Assembly (NCBI GenBank): GCA_947498505.1
Contig: CANMKG010000001.1
Location: 434,001 to 498,000, forward strand
Source: an uncultured Maribacter sp.
GTDB taxonomy: Bacteria; Bacteroidota; Bacteroidia; Flavobacteriales; Flavobacteriaceae
DNA length: 64,000 nt
Direction: 5' to 3'
This document shows positions 36,315 to 44,993 of the stretch, one piece after another. A program made the translations under genes and the position numbers. The notes under the pieces are model-generated. The model was not told where the DNA came from. It did not search any database and saw nothing but the letters and a program-made list of their open reading frames with translations. Position 1 is the first letter of the stretch, and every line of letters begins with the position of its first letter.

Positions 36315-37850
36315 ATGCTTACAAAAATATATGGTAGCGCTGTTTTTGGCGTGGAGGCCACCACTATAACTGTAGAAGTAAATATTGATAAAGGTATTGG
36401 ATATCATCTCGTTGGATTGCCAGACAACGCAATTAAAGAGAGTAATTATCGTATAGCCGCAGCGCTTTTAAATAATGGATATAAAATTCCAGGAAAGAAA
36501 ATTACCATAAACATGGCGCCAGCTGATTTGCGTAAAGAAGGTTCCGCTTATGATCTTACGTTAGCGCTGGGTATACTTGCAGCATCTAATCAAATTAAGT
36601 CTGAAAATATTGGTAAATATATTATTATGGGCGAACTTTCATTAGATGGAAGTCTTCAACCTATAAAAGGAGCATTGCCTATTGCCATAAAAGCACAAGA
36701 AGAAGGTTTTACTGGATTTATTTTACCAAAAGAAAATGCACGGGAAGCAGCTATTGTGTCAAAACTTAAAGTATACGGTGTAGATAATATTAGTGAGGTC
36801 ATCAACTTTTTTGATAAAGGAGAACAAATAGAGCAAACTATAGTAGATACCAGAACAGAATTTTATAAAAGCCTGGATTTTCCTGAATATGATTTTGCTG
36901 ATGTAAAAGGTCAAGAAAGCATAAAAAGATGCATGGAGATTGCAGCAGCTGGTGGACACAATATTATATTAATAGGTCCTCCGGGAGCAGGAAAAACAAT
37001 GCTTGCCAAAAGGTTGCCATCTATTTTGCCCCCAATGACATTACACGAAGCTTTAGAAACCACCAAAATACATAGTGTTGTTGGCAAAATAAAAAATATG
37101 GGACTAATGAATCAACGTCCATTTCGTAGTCCGCATCACACAATTTCGGATGTTGCTTTAGTTGGAGGAGGTGCATATCCGCAACCGGGTGAAATATCGT
37201 TATCACATAATGGTGTATTGTTTTTAGATGAACTTCCTGAATTTAAAAGAGGGGTGTTAGAAGTTATGCGTCAGCCATTAGAAGATAGAGAAGTTACCAT
37301 ATCGCGAGCTCGTTTTACAGTTACTTACCCAAGTAGTTTTATGCTTGTTGCAAGCATGAATCCGAGTCCAGGAGGTTATTTTAATGACCCAGATGCCCCG
37401 GTGACATCTTCACCAGCTGAAATGCAACGATATTTAGGCAAAATATCTGGTCCGTTGTTAGATAGAATTGATATTCATATTGAGGTTACTCCCGTTCCTT
37501 TTGAAAAATTATCGGAAGACCGTAAGGGAGAAAGTAGTGTTGACATTCGTAAAAGAGTAACTGCCGCTCGTGAAATACAAACTAAGCGTTTTCAAGAATT
37601 AGAAAACGTACATTATAATGCGCAAATGAACACGAAACAAATTCGGGAATATTGCAAGTTAGATAATGCTTCAAAAGAATTATTAAAAAATGCTATGGAA
37701 CGTTTAAACCTATCAGCAAGGGCGTATGATAGAATTTTAAAAGTTGCAAGAACGATTTGTGACTTGTCCAATGAGGAAAACTTAAATGGAAACCATATTT
37801 CAGAGGCAATTCAGTACAGAAGTTTAGATAGAGAGGGGTGGTTGGGGTAG
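36315..37850 (+). CDS. YifB-family magnesium-chelatase-like AAA+ ATPase (ComM type)
   Basis: The 511-residue protein has an N-terminal Lon-substrate-like domain (YGSAVFGVEATTITVEVNI, KKITINMAPADLRKEGSAYDL). The chelatase-type AAA+ core follows, with Walker A GPPGAGKTMLAKRLP, Walker B GVLFLDELPEF, and RSPHHTISDVALVGGG. ComM, the Vibrio/Haemophilus homologue, is a branch-migration helicase that aids integration of DNA during natural transformation; that role is inferred here. It is likely co-transcribed with the penicillin acylase gene. Confidence 0.93.
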   Translation: MLTKIYGSAVFGVEATTITVEVNIDKGIGYHLVGLPDNAIKESNYRIAAALLNNGYKIPGKKITINMAPADLRKEGSAYDLTLALGILAASNQIKSENIGKYIIMGELSLDGSLQPIKGALPIAIKAQEEGFTGFILPKENAREAAIVSKLKVYGVDNISEVINFFDKGEQIEQTIVDTRTEFYKSLDFPEYDFADVKGQESIKRCMEIAAAGGHNIILIGPPGAGKTMLAKRLPSILPPMTLHEALETTKIHSVVGKIKNMGLMNQRPFRSPHHTISDVALVGGGAYPQPGEISLSHNGVLFLDELPEFKRGVLEVMRQPLEDREVTISRARFTVTYPSSFMLVASMNPSPGGYFNDPDAPVTSSPAEMQRYLGKISGPLLDRIDIHIEVTPVPFEKLSEDRKGESSVDIRKRVTAAREIQTKRFQELENVHYNAQMNTKQIREYCKLDNASKELLKNAMERLNLSARAYDRILKVARTICDLSNEENLNGNHISEAIQYRSLDREGWLG

Positions 37851-37865
37851 TTTAATGCGACAGAA

Positions 37866-37897
37866 TTTGGCTACAAATAAAATGTATCTTATATTTA
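37866..37897 (+). promoter_or_regulatory. Candidate promoter for the small membrane protein gene
   Basis: TTTG (37866-37869), a 20-base spacer, then TATATTTA (37890-37897), which matches the -33/-7 Bacteroidota pattern TTTG-N19-21-TAnnTTTG with one mismatch. The ATG is 41 bases downstream of the -7 box. Confidence 0.45.
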
Positions 37898-37937
37898 TAG
37901 CAAACCATTAATAAGACACTAAAACCAACCATTGATT

Positions 37938-38159
37938 ATGAAAAAACTGTTAATACCAAGTGTAATTATACTTTTAATTTTGGTTGCACTGTCAATTGCT
38001 GCACCTAACTATCAATTTGAGTTAAATACCAATACAACTTATTATGTATTACGAATTGTAGATATCACACTATTGTATTTGATTCTAGGTTTAACCTTTA
38101 CTGCGGTATCTTGGATAATAAATTTCCAAAAGCATGGAGGACAAGAGTATAATGAATAA
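37938..38159 (+). CDS. Hypothetical small membrane protein
   Basis: A 73-residue protein from the ATG at 37938 (a TTG two codons upstream is possible), with two hydrophobic helices (LLIPSVIILLILVALSIAA and ITLLYLILGLTFTAVSWII) and a short polar C-terminus. No family is recognised. It has its own candidate promoter and converges with the next minus-strand membrane gene. Confidence 0.6.
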   Translation: MKKLLIPSVIILLILVALSIAAPNYQFELNTNTTYYVLRIVDITLLYLILGLTFTAVSWIINFQKHGGQEYNE

Positions 38160-38175
38160 TATAGCTACCGGATAA

Positions 38176-38745
38176 CTATTCAATTATTCTAAAATCATCA
38201 TTTCCATTATCGTCTCCTTCAATACTGGTTGAAAAAAGAATATCTTTAAAAATATAAGCGCTAATAAGTACAATGCCCACCAGTATTAATGGAATGGCAT
38301 AAGCACCATTTAATACTTTTAAAAATCCTCCAATAATTAACAGCAATGTTCCCACAACCATAATCATGTTCCATATGATGTATGAGCCACTATTTTTTGA
38401 ACGTAAATCGTAGTCCAAAAAATAAGCCGTTCCTTCCATAACTGTCCAGATAACAAACGCTAACGCTGCGGTTATTTGAAAAAATATAGTGTATGAAAAA
38501 TCTAATGTTCTAAATATTCCGGTTAGCATCCAAAAAATAACCAAAACTAGTTTTACGTAATCAATGAATTGCTTTTTTTCCTTTTTGTAAAACCGAATAC
38601 CGTATAGAATGCTTATAGAAAAAAATGACACTAATAATACGGTAGATGCAAAAGGCATTGCAGTAGTTTTCATTAGAATTCCAGCAATTAAAACTAAAAT
38701 AGAAATTCGCAATGGTGCTGTCAATATTTTTCTATAAGCCGTCAT
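38176..38745 (-). CDS. Hypothetical membrane protein
   Basis: A 189-residue protein with about six hydrophobic segments, for example LRISILVLIAGILMK, FASTVLLVSFFSISILYGI and IPLILVGIVLISAYIF. It ends in an acidic hydrophilic tail (EGDDNGNDDFRIIE). No catalytic motif or known family is recognised. It starts 12 bases after the stop of the upstream gene at 38758, so the two probably form an operon. Confidence 0.65.
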   Translation of the reverse strand: MTAYRKILTAPLRISILVLIAGILMKTTAMPFASTVLLVSFFSISILYGIRFYKKEKKQFIDYVKLVLVIFWMLTGIFRTLDFSYTIFFQITAALAFVIWTVMEGTAYFLDYDLRSKNSGSYIIWNMIMVVGTLLLIIGGFLKVLNGAYAIPLILVGIVLISAYIFKDILFSTSIEGDDNGNDDFRIIE

Positions 38746-38757
38746 AACATTTTGTTT

Positions 38758-39201
38758 TTAGATTACTTTAATATTGGCTTTTAAGCCCTCCATAATACCT
38801 ATAATGTTGTTTACAGTTTCGTTTAAATAATAACGAATTAATATATGTGGTATGCGAATTGTGGTAAATCCATTTTTGAACGAATGCATGTCGCCTTCGA
38901 GATCATTCATGGCTTGTTCATGAGTCATTAACCCATTTTCAGTTTCAATTTCAATATTTAGTTTAACTCTTGAAATTGCTACATCTATTGATTTTTTTCC
39001 ATCCCACCATTCCAGCATTGCACTTACTCCAGCTTCTTTAAGTCCGTAGTATAGTTGCACAGCTTCTAATGGTGTGTTGTTCAATTCAATTAATTTCTGC
39101 ATACGCGAATAATGCTTCTCGCAAAGCTCAACGCCTATAGTGTCCATTGCATTTTTATGATTTAGATAATCAAGTTCCTTTTTACATTCTAAGCAGACCA
39201 T
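38758..39201 (-). CDS. Hypothetical protein with an N-terminal Cys-rich putative zinc site
   Basis: The 147-residue protein opens with MVCLECKKELDYLNHKNAM and then VELCEKHYSRM. Cys3, Cys6, Cys27 and His30 (CxxC-x20-CxxH) could bind a metal. The rest is mixed helix and strand without known motifs (for example MLEWWDGKKSIDVAISRVKLNIEIET, shown here only in part as MLEWWDGKKSIDVAI). It is co-directional with and 12 bases upstream of the membrane protein gene at 38176. Function unknown. Confidence 0.6.
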   Translation of the reverse strand: MVCLECKKELDYLNHKNAMDTIGVELCEKHYSRMQKLIELNNTPLEAVQLYYGLKEAGVSAMLEWWDGKKSIDVAISRVKLNIEIETENGLMTHEQAMNDLEGDMHSFKNGFTTIRIPHILIRYYLNETVNNIIGIMEGLKANIKVI

Positions 39202-39406
39202 TTAAAATTTAGTTTATTAAGATTTGGGATAATTATAACCACATAAAAATTCAATTATTATACTCTTTCGATGTATGACATCCCACTTTTAGACGAACTG
39301 CATTTTTTTAGATGAACTGCATCTTAAATGTTAAAATAACTTTACAAAATTTAGACTTTTACCTACAGAATTATATATTTACTATAATTATAACCCGCCA
39401 AGTTTT

Positions 39407-40600
39407 ATGTTTAAGAAAATAGGACCAGGAATTCTTATTGCTGCTGCTTTTATTGGTCCAGGGACTGTAACCGCCTGTACGTTGGCTGGAGTCAGTTTTG
39501 GTTATGCACTGCTTTGGGCGATGTTATTTTCTATAGTTGCAACTATTATTTTACAGGAAATGTCTGCACGATTAGGTCTAGTATCACAAAGAGGGCTGGC
39601 GGATATTATAAAACAAGAACTTACAACTCCTTGGGTAAAAAAAATGGTAATTGGAATTATATTGGCTGCCATTGTTATAGGTAATGCTGCCTACGAGGCT
39701 GGTAATATTGGAGGAGCTACATTAGGGTTAGAAGCTATTTTTGGAAATGAATATACTAAGGTATATCCTTTTATTATAGGGGTGGTAGCTTTTATTCTCT
39801 TATTTATAGGGAATTATAAAACCCTCGAAAAAATATTTGTTACCTTGGTTTTACTAATGAGCATTTCCTTTTTGCTCACCGCAATAATTACCAAACCTAA
39901 TATATCAGAAATCGCTAAAGGGTTATTCGTACCTTCCATGCCACCAGAAAGCCTATTAATGGTCATTGCTTTAGTGGGTACAACTGTGGTGCCATACAAT
40001 CTTTTTTTACATGCTTCAATAGTAAGTGAAAAGTGGAAGTCTACTGATTACTTAAAAACAGCCCAAAGAGATACAATTATATCATTAACAATAGGAGGGG
40101 TAGTTTCTATGGCTATTGTAATAGCTGCGTCAAGTATTCCTGGCAATGAAGTTACTTCAGTAATGGATTTAACTAAAGGATTAGAGCCATTATATGGAAA
40201 TAGTGCTAGATATTTTATGGGAATAGGGCTTTTTGCTGCGGGAGTAACATCGGCAATTACAGCGCCTCTTGCCGCCGCATATGTAGCTAATAGTTGTTTC
40301 GGGTGGCAAGCTGGTTTAAAGGATATTAGATTTAGACTCGTATGGATTACTATTTTATTTTTAGGGGTGTTTTTTCTTTCCTTTGGAATACAACCTATTG
40401 AAATTATAAAGTTTGCTCAAGTGGCAAATGGTATTCTACTGCCTGCTACTGCTGTTTTTCTACTTTGGGTTACGAATAAAACATCGGTAATGGGAACTTA
40501 TAAAAATTCAGTTTTACAAAATACTATTGGCGTTATTATAATAGGGCTAACACTATTATTGGGAATAAAAAGTATATTAAAAGTCTTTGAAGTATTCTAA
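39407..40600 (+). CDS. Nramp-related membrane transporter lacking the canonical metal ligands
   Basis: The 397-residue protein has about eleven membrane segments and the Nramp start KIGPGILIAAAFIGPGTVTA. In metal-transporting Nramps the first helix has DPGN; here it is GPGT (Gly17 and Thr20 replace Asp and Asn). In helix 6 the usual MPHN reads VPYN (Val195 and Tyr197 replace Met and His). So the metal-binding Asp, Asn and Met are all missing. The gene is one base from pxpA, as Bacillus subtilis ycsG is near the pxpA homologue ycsF. Uptake of 5-oxoproline, or possibly another non-metal solute, is inferred. Confidence 0.88.
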   Translation: MFKKIGPGILIAAAFIGPGTVTACTLAGVSFGYALLWAMLFSIVATIILQEMSARLGLVSQRGLADIIKQELTTPWVKKMVIGIILAAIVIGNAAYEAGNIGGATLGLEAIFGNEYTKVYPFIIGVVAFILLFIGNYKTLEKIFVTLVLLMSISFLLTAIITKPNISEIAKGLFVPSMPPESLLMVIALVGTTVVPYNLFLHASIVSEKWKSTDYLKTAQRDTIISLTIGGVVSMAIVIAASSIPGNEVTSVMDLTKGLEPLYGNSARYFMGIGLFAAGVTSAITAPLAAAYVANSCFGWQAGLKDIRFRLVWITILFLGVFFLSFGIQPIEIIKFAQVANGILLPATAVFLLWVTNKTSVMGTYKNSVLQNTIGVIIIGLTLLLGIKSILKVFEVF

Positions 40601-40601
40601 A

Positions 40602-41339
40602 ATGGGAATCCAAATAGATATAAATAGTGATGTAGGAGAGGGGATTAATAATGAATCTGAGATTTTTAAATATATATCTTCATGTAATGTTGCATGCGGC
40701 GGTCATTATGGAGATGTGGATTCGATGAGGTTAATTTCGATTTTAGCTAAAAAGAACAATGTAAAAGTTGGAGCGCATCCTTCATATCCTGATAAAGAAA
40801 ATTTTGGCAGGCTTACTATTAAAATGAGTCCTAACGATTTTATTACTGAAATAGAAGCGCAAGTAGATACATTTTATAAAATATTATGTGAATCTGAAAT
40901 AGTAATTCATCATATTAAACCTCATGGAGCTTTGTATAACGATTTGGTTAAAGACGAAGGTTTGGCAAATTCTTTTTTGGAAGCAATAAAGCAGTATAAA
41001 AATGATGTTTTTTTATATGTGCCTCCAAATTCTATTATTAAAACTTTAGCATTACAAAAAGGCTTTAAAATAAAAGTAGAGGCTTTTGCTGATAGAAACT
41101 ATAATAATGATTTAAGCCTTGTTTCTCGAAAATTAGATGAAGCTTTAATAGAGGAGTCTCAACAAGTTTTGCAGCACTTATTGTTACTGGTTAACAATCA
41201 GGTTAAGACAGTTACGAAAAAACTTATTCCCATAAAAGCGGAAACTTTTTGTATTCATGGAGATACCCCATCAGCTTTAAAAATATTACAATATCTTTCT
41301 GTAAAATTACCCGAACATAATATAGTTGTTAGAAAATGA
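40602..41339 (+). CDS. pxpA: 5-oxoprolinase subunit A (LamB/YcsF family)
   Basis: PxpA with PxpB and PxpC cleaves 5-oxo-L-proline to glutamate using ATP. The sequence has the family start QIDINSDVGEG, then SCNVACGGHYGDVDSM, VGAHPSYPDKENFGR and HIKPHGALYND, and ends with FCIHGDTPSALKIL. From the ATG at 40602 it is 245 residues, normal for the family; a TTG at 40587 would overlap the transporter gene. It overlaps pxpB by four bases. Confidence 0.95.
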   Translation: MGIQIDINSDVGEGINNESEIFKYISSCNVACGGHYGDVDSMRLISILAKKNNVKVGAHPSYPDKENFGRLTIKMSPNDFITEIEAQVDTFYKILCESEIVIHHIKPHGALYNDLVKDEGLANSFLEAIKQYKNDVFLYVPPNSIIKTLALQKGFKIKVEAFADRNYNNDLSLVSRKLDEALIEESQQVLQHLLLLVNNQVKTVTKKLIPIKAETFCIHGDTPSALKILQYLSVKLPEHNIVVRK

Positions 41340-42073
41340 TAGATTATGCTATATCCATAAAACCGTTTGGTTCAAAAGCCATGTTAGTAGAATGGCCCAA
41401 TAAGGTTGATGAGGATGTTTTAAAAGACATTTTAAACTTTTCCAATTATTTAAATAAGAACTGTCTAAAGGAAGATGATTGGGATATAGTACCCGCATAC
41501 AATTCGTTAACATTAATAAGTAGAAATGATGATATTAATAGTGATGAGTTTATAGCAAAATTGCAAAAATGGTATGCTCACAAAAAAAACTCAGAATCCG
41601 TTCAACGCTATTTATGGAAACTACCTGTATGTTATGATTTAGAATTTGGAATAGATCTTTCAGAGGTTGGAGAAAAGCTAAACTTAAGTATTGACCAAAT
41701 TATTCAGGAACATACAAAACATCAGTACACTGTATATGGTATAGGCTTTTTGCCTGGTTTTATGTATTTAGGAGGGCTTCCAAAACACTTGGAAATTCCA
41801 AGAAAATCATCACCGCGATTAAAGGTTGTAAAAGGAGCTGTTGGCTTGGCAGAAAAACAAACTGGTGTATACCCGCAAAATTCCCCAGGAGGATGGAATA
41901 TTATTGGAAACTGTTTGGTTCCATTGTTCTCTCCGCAAAAAGAAGAACCGTGCTTTGTTAATGTTGGGGATAAAGTCCAATTTTATGCTATTGAAAAAGC
42001 GGAATATGAACTTCGGAAAATTGAAATTGATGTCGGAATATATAACCTCGAAAAAGTAAGAATTGATGCTTAA
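41336..42073 (+). CDS. pxpB: 5-oxoprolinase subunit B (KipI family)
   Basis: The 245-residue protein has the allophanate-hydrolase subunit 1 fold: KPFGSKAMLVEWPN, PVCYDLEFGIDLSEV, the conserved TVYGIGFLPGFMYLGGLP, and VGLAEKQTGVYPQNSPGGW. The B. subtilis homologue KipI was first known as a histidine kinase inhibitor, but the PxpB role is supported here by the intact pxpABC order. It overlaps both neighbours by a few bases. Confidence 0.95.
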   Translation: MIDYAISIKPFGSKAMLVEWPNKVDEDVLKDILNFSNYLNKNCLKEDDWDIVPAYNSLTLISRNDDINSDEFIAKLQKWYAHKKNSESVQRYLWKLPVCYDLEFGIDLSEVGEKLNLSIDQIIQEHTKHQYTVYGIGFLPGFMYLGGLPKHLEIPRKSSPRLKVVKGAVGLAEKQTGVYPQNSPGGWNIIGNCLVPLFSPQKEEPCFVNVGDKVQFYAIEKAEYELRKIEIDVGIYNLEKVRIDA

Positions 42074-42905
42074 AGTTTTAAAACCAGGTTTTTTTTCAAC
42101 AATTCAAGACAACGGTAGGTATGGTTTGTTAGATAAAGGAGTTCCTGTTTCTGGTTATATGGACGCTTTTTCGGCATCTAAACTCAATAAACTTCTTGAA
42201 AATGAGAAGGATAGTGCTATGATAGAAGTTACTATGACTGGGCCTCAACTTAAGTTTACCAAACCAACAACAATTTGTGTTGGAGGTGCATTATTTTCTG
42301 GAGCTATAAATGAAACTCCTATTTTAAACTATAAATTATACACTGTAAATTCTGGAGATATTGTTTCTTTTGGAAAATTAGATAAAGGTTTTCGAGCTTA
42401 CATTGCAATAAAAGGAGGGTTTCAGACAAAAAAAATATTAAATAGCAGGTCTTTTTTTCAACCTATTACCCAATTTAGTAGCATCAAAAAGGATGACGAA
42501 ATTGGATATGAAACCGTAAGTGATTTTAAACCCAAAATATCAGAGTTAAAAATAGACTCACATTTAAATATTAAGAATATTCAGGTATTCAGAGGGCCTG
42601 AATTTGATTTACTTAATGATAAACAATTGGAAGAAATTTTTGCTAAGGAATTTTCTGTATCCAAGGAAAACAACAGAATGGCCTATCAGCTCAAGGAAAC
42701 CATTACAGGGCTTAAATTTTCCATGTTAACTTCTGCTACGCAGCCAGGAACTATACAGTTAACACCAGCAGGAAAACTCATTGTTTTAATGAAAGATGGA
42801 CAAACCACGGGTGGATATCCTCGCATTTTACAATTGTCGGAAAAAGCTATTTCTATTCTGGCTCAAAAAAAATATGGAGATGAAATTTCTTTTAAATTGG
42901 AATAA
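42066..42905 (+). CDS. pxpC: 5-oxoprolinase subunit C (KipA family)
   Basis: The 279-residue allophanate-hydrolase subunit 2-like protein has KVLKPGFFSTIQDNGRYG, GVPVSGYMDAFSASKLN, FRAYIAIKGGF and GTIQLTPAGKLIVLMKDGQTTGGYPR. I use the ATG at 42066, eight bases inside pxpB; a TTG at 42063 is the alternative. It completes the pxpABC set downstream of the Nramp-like transporter. The ilv leader region starts just after its stop. Confidence 0.95.
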   Translation: MLKVLKPGFFSTIQDNGRYGLLDKGVPVSGYMDAFSASKLNKLLENEKDSAMIEVTMTGPQLKFTKPTTICVGGALFSGAINETPILNYKLYTVNSGDIVSFGKLDKGFRAYIAIKGGFQTKKILNSRSFFQPITQFSSIKKDDEIGYETVSDFKPKISELKIDSHLNIKNIQVFRGPEFDLLNDKQLEEIFAKEFSVSKENNRMAYQLKETITGLKFSMLTSATQPGTIQLTPAGKLIVLMKDGQTTGGYPRILQLSEKAISILAQKKYGDEISFKLE

Positions 42906-42908
42906 TAT

Positions 42909-42939
42909 TTTGCCATAATATTTTTTTTAACTAAAATTG
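42909..42939 (+). promoter_or_regulatory. Candidate promoter of the ilv leader transcript
   Basis: TTTG (42909-42912), a 19-base spacer, then TAAAATTG (42932-42939), matching TTTG-N19-21-TAnnTTTG with one mismatch. The start point would fall at about 42944-42946, almost exactly at the leader ATG, so the leader peptide could be translated from a (nearly) leaderless RNA. Read-through from pxpC is the alternative source. Confidence 0.45.
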
Positions 42940-42944
42940 TCCCA

Positions 42945-43001
42945 ATGAAAGTAAAAAGTATTTTAATCAATGTCATTGTTATTGTCTCTTCACAGAGATG
43001 A
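42945..43001 (+). CDS. Leader peptide of the ilv operon (attenuation control)
   Basis: An 18-codon frame encodes MKVKSILINVIVIVSSQR. Nine of 18 residues are Ile, Leu or Val, and residues 6-14 contain eight of these in nine positions (42960-42986). The stop TGA (42999-43001) lies exactly where the antiterminator segment starts. The peptide sits 255 bases upstream of ilvD and just before a strong terminator. This is the arrangement of ilv/ivb leader peptides in enterobacteria. It is far too short to be found by ordinary gene calling. AT-rich DNA favours Ile and Leu codons, but the dense run plus the RNA structure make chance unlikely. Confidence 0.8.
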   Translation: MKVKSILINVIVIVSSQR

Positions 43002-43060
43002 TATAGATTTCTATTGATTTTAAAGAAGCCTGTATCATATGTACTGATACAGGCTTTTTT
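42999..43060 (+). promoter_or_regulatory. Transcription attenuator (antiterminator/terminator switch) of the ilv operon
   Basis: Segment 2 (TGATATAGATTT, 42999-43010) can pair with segment 3 (AAGCCTGTATCA, 43026-43037): nine Watson-Crick and two G-U pairs with one A-C mismatch. Segment 3 otherwise pairs perfectly with segment 4 (43045-43056) to give a terminator. A ribosome stalled at the Ile/Val codons leaves segment 2 free, favouring antitermination. A ribosome at the leader stop codon covers segment 2, favouring termination. A small hairpin TCTCT/AGAGA (42985-42998) precedes segment 2 and may pause polymerase. Inferred from sequence alone. Confidence 0.75.
43026..43060 (+). terminator. Attenuator terminator before ilvD
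   Basis: Perfect 12-bp stem AAGCCTGTATCA (43026-43037) with TGATACAGGCTT (43045-43056), a 7-base loop, and a T-run through 43060. It lies 200 bases before ilvD. It could also end pxp transcripts. Confidence 0.88.
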
Positions 43061-43256
43061 ATGTAGATAATTTAAACTAATGAATATGATATACAAAGTG
43101 CTATTAAATAATTGATTTTCAGATATTTAAAATAAATTGACAGGGATTGAATTTAGACATAGAATACCTGTTAAAATATTAAGGTTTATTAATGATTTAT
43201 ATTTGATTCACTATAAATAATGTAGTGATTTTATTGAATACATAGAAAAGTCTCAG

Positions 43257-44933
43257 ATGGAATTAAATAAATACAGTAAAAACGTAACACAAGACCCAAC
43301 GCAACCAGCAGCACAAGCAATGCTATATGCGATTGGTTTTAAAGATGAGGATTTTAACAAACCACTAATTGGTATTGCTAGTACTGGGTATGAAGGTAAC
43401 CCTTGTAACATGCATTTAAATGATTTAGCCAAATTAGTTAAAGATGGGGTTAACTCTAAAGAAACTGTTGGTCTTATCTTTAATACAATTGGGGTTAGTG
43501 ATGGTATTTCTATGGGAACACCAGGAATGCGTTTTTCTTTACCTTCAAGAGATATTATTGCCGATTCTATGGAAACCGTAGTGCAGGGGATGTCGTACGA
43601 TGGTTTAGTAACTGTTGTAGGATGTGATAAAAATATGCCCGGAGCCTTAATGGCTATGTTGCGTTTGAACCGCCCTTCCATATTAGTTTACGGAGGTACA
43701 ATTGCTTCAGGTTGTCATAACGACAGAAAATTAGATATTGTTTCTGCGTTTGAAGCATGGGGAGAAAAAGTTGCAGGTACCATGGAGAACGATGAATATC
43801 GTGAGGTAATTAAAAAATCTATTCCAGGAGCAGGAGCCTGTGGTGGTATGTATACCGCTAATACCATGGCTTCAGCAATAGAGGCATTGGGTATGTCTAT
43901 GCCATACAATTCATCTAACCCAGCAATAAGTAATAACAAAGAAGAAGAATGTATCGCAGCTGGTAAGCAGATGCGAATTCTTATTGAAAAAGATATTAAA
44001 CCTTTAGATATAGTAACACGTAAGTCATTAGAAAATGCAATTCGTTTAGTTACGATAATGGGAGGTTCAACCAATGCAGTACTGCACTTTTTAGCAATTG
44101 CTAGAGCTGCTGATATTGACTTTACATTAAAAGATTTCCAACATATTAGTGACACAACGCCATTTATTGCGGATTTAAAACCAAGTGGTAAATATTTAAT
44201 GGAAGATGTACACCGTATTGGTGGTATACCAGCAGTATTAAAATATTTACTAAAAAATGGAATATTACATGGTGATTGTTTAACCGTTACTGGAAAAACA
44301 CTTGCTGAAAATCTTGAAAGTGTTCCAGATTTGGAAGAAGGACAAGATGTTATTATGCCATTAGATAAGCCTATAAAAGCTACTGGTCATTTACGTATGC
44401 TATATGGAAATTTAGCAAGTAATGGTTCTGTGGCCAAAATAACAGGTAAAGAAGGTTTAATATTCAAAGGAACAGCTAAAGTATTTAATAGCGAGTATGA
44501 TGCTAATGATTCCATACGTGCTGGAAAAGTACAAAAAGGTGATGTCGTCGTCATTCGCTACGAAGGACCAAAAGGAGGACCTGGTATGCCAGAAATGTTA
44601 AAGCCAACCGCAGCAATTATGGGTGCAGGTCTTGGAAAAGAAGTTGCTTTAATAACTGATGGTCGTTTTTCAGGAGGAACACACGGTTTTGTTGTCGGAC
44701 ATATTTCTCCAGAAGCTCAAGAAGGTGGTACAATCGGACTTGTTAAAGACGGTGATGTTATTACTATTGATGCTGAGACAAATCAAATTAATGTAGCGGT
44801 TTCTGATGAAGAATTAGCCAAAAGGAAAGCTGCCTGGGTAGCTCCAGAATTAAAATTTAAAAAGGGTGTGCTATACAAGTATGCACGCTCTGTATCATCT
44901 GCAGCACAAGGATGTGTTACTGATGAGTTTTAA
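43257..44933 (+). CDS. ilvD: Dihydroxy-acid dehydratase
   Basis: IlvD dehydrates 2,3-dihydroxy-isovalerate and -methylvalerate, the third common step of valine and isoleucine synthesis. The iron-sulfur cysteines are visible in [20 protein letters not shown] and [13 protein letters not shown], with [10 protein letters not shown] and [15 protein letters not shown] further along. Length (558) is normal. It is the first structural gene of ilvDBNCA, 200 bases after the attenuator terminator. Confidence 0.97.
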   Translation: MELNKYSKNVTQDPTQPAAQAMLYAIGFKDEDFNKPLIGIASTGYEGNPCNMHLNDLAKLVKDGVNSKETVGLIFNTIGVSDGISMGTPGMRFSLPSRDIIADSMETVVQGMSYDGLVTVVGCDKNMPGALMAMLRLNRPSILVYGGTIASGCHNDRKLDIVSAFEAWGEKVAGTMENDEYREVIKKSIPGAGACGGMYTANTMASAIEALGMSMPYNSSNPAISNNKEEECIAAGKQMRILIEKDIKPLDIVTRKSLENAIRLVTIMGGSTNAVLHFLAIARAADIDFTLKDFQHISDTTPFIADLKPSGKYLMEDVHRIGGIPAVLKYLLKNGILHGDCLTVTGKTLAENLESVPDLEEGQDVIMPLDKPIKATGHLRMLYGNLASNGSVAKITGKEGLIFKGTAKVFNSEYDANDSIRAGKVQKGDVVVIRYEGPKGGPGMPEMLKPTAAIMGAGLGKEVALITDGRFSGGTHGFVVGHISPEAQEGGTIGLVKDGDVITIDAETNQINVAVSDEELAKRKAAWVAPELKFKKGVLYKYARSVSSAAQGCVTDEF

Positions 44934-44993
44934 AATAAAAACTAATTAAAATCCTATTGAGATTTAAGTATACTCAAAAATAGGTTATAGCTT

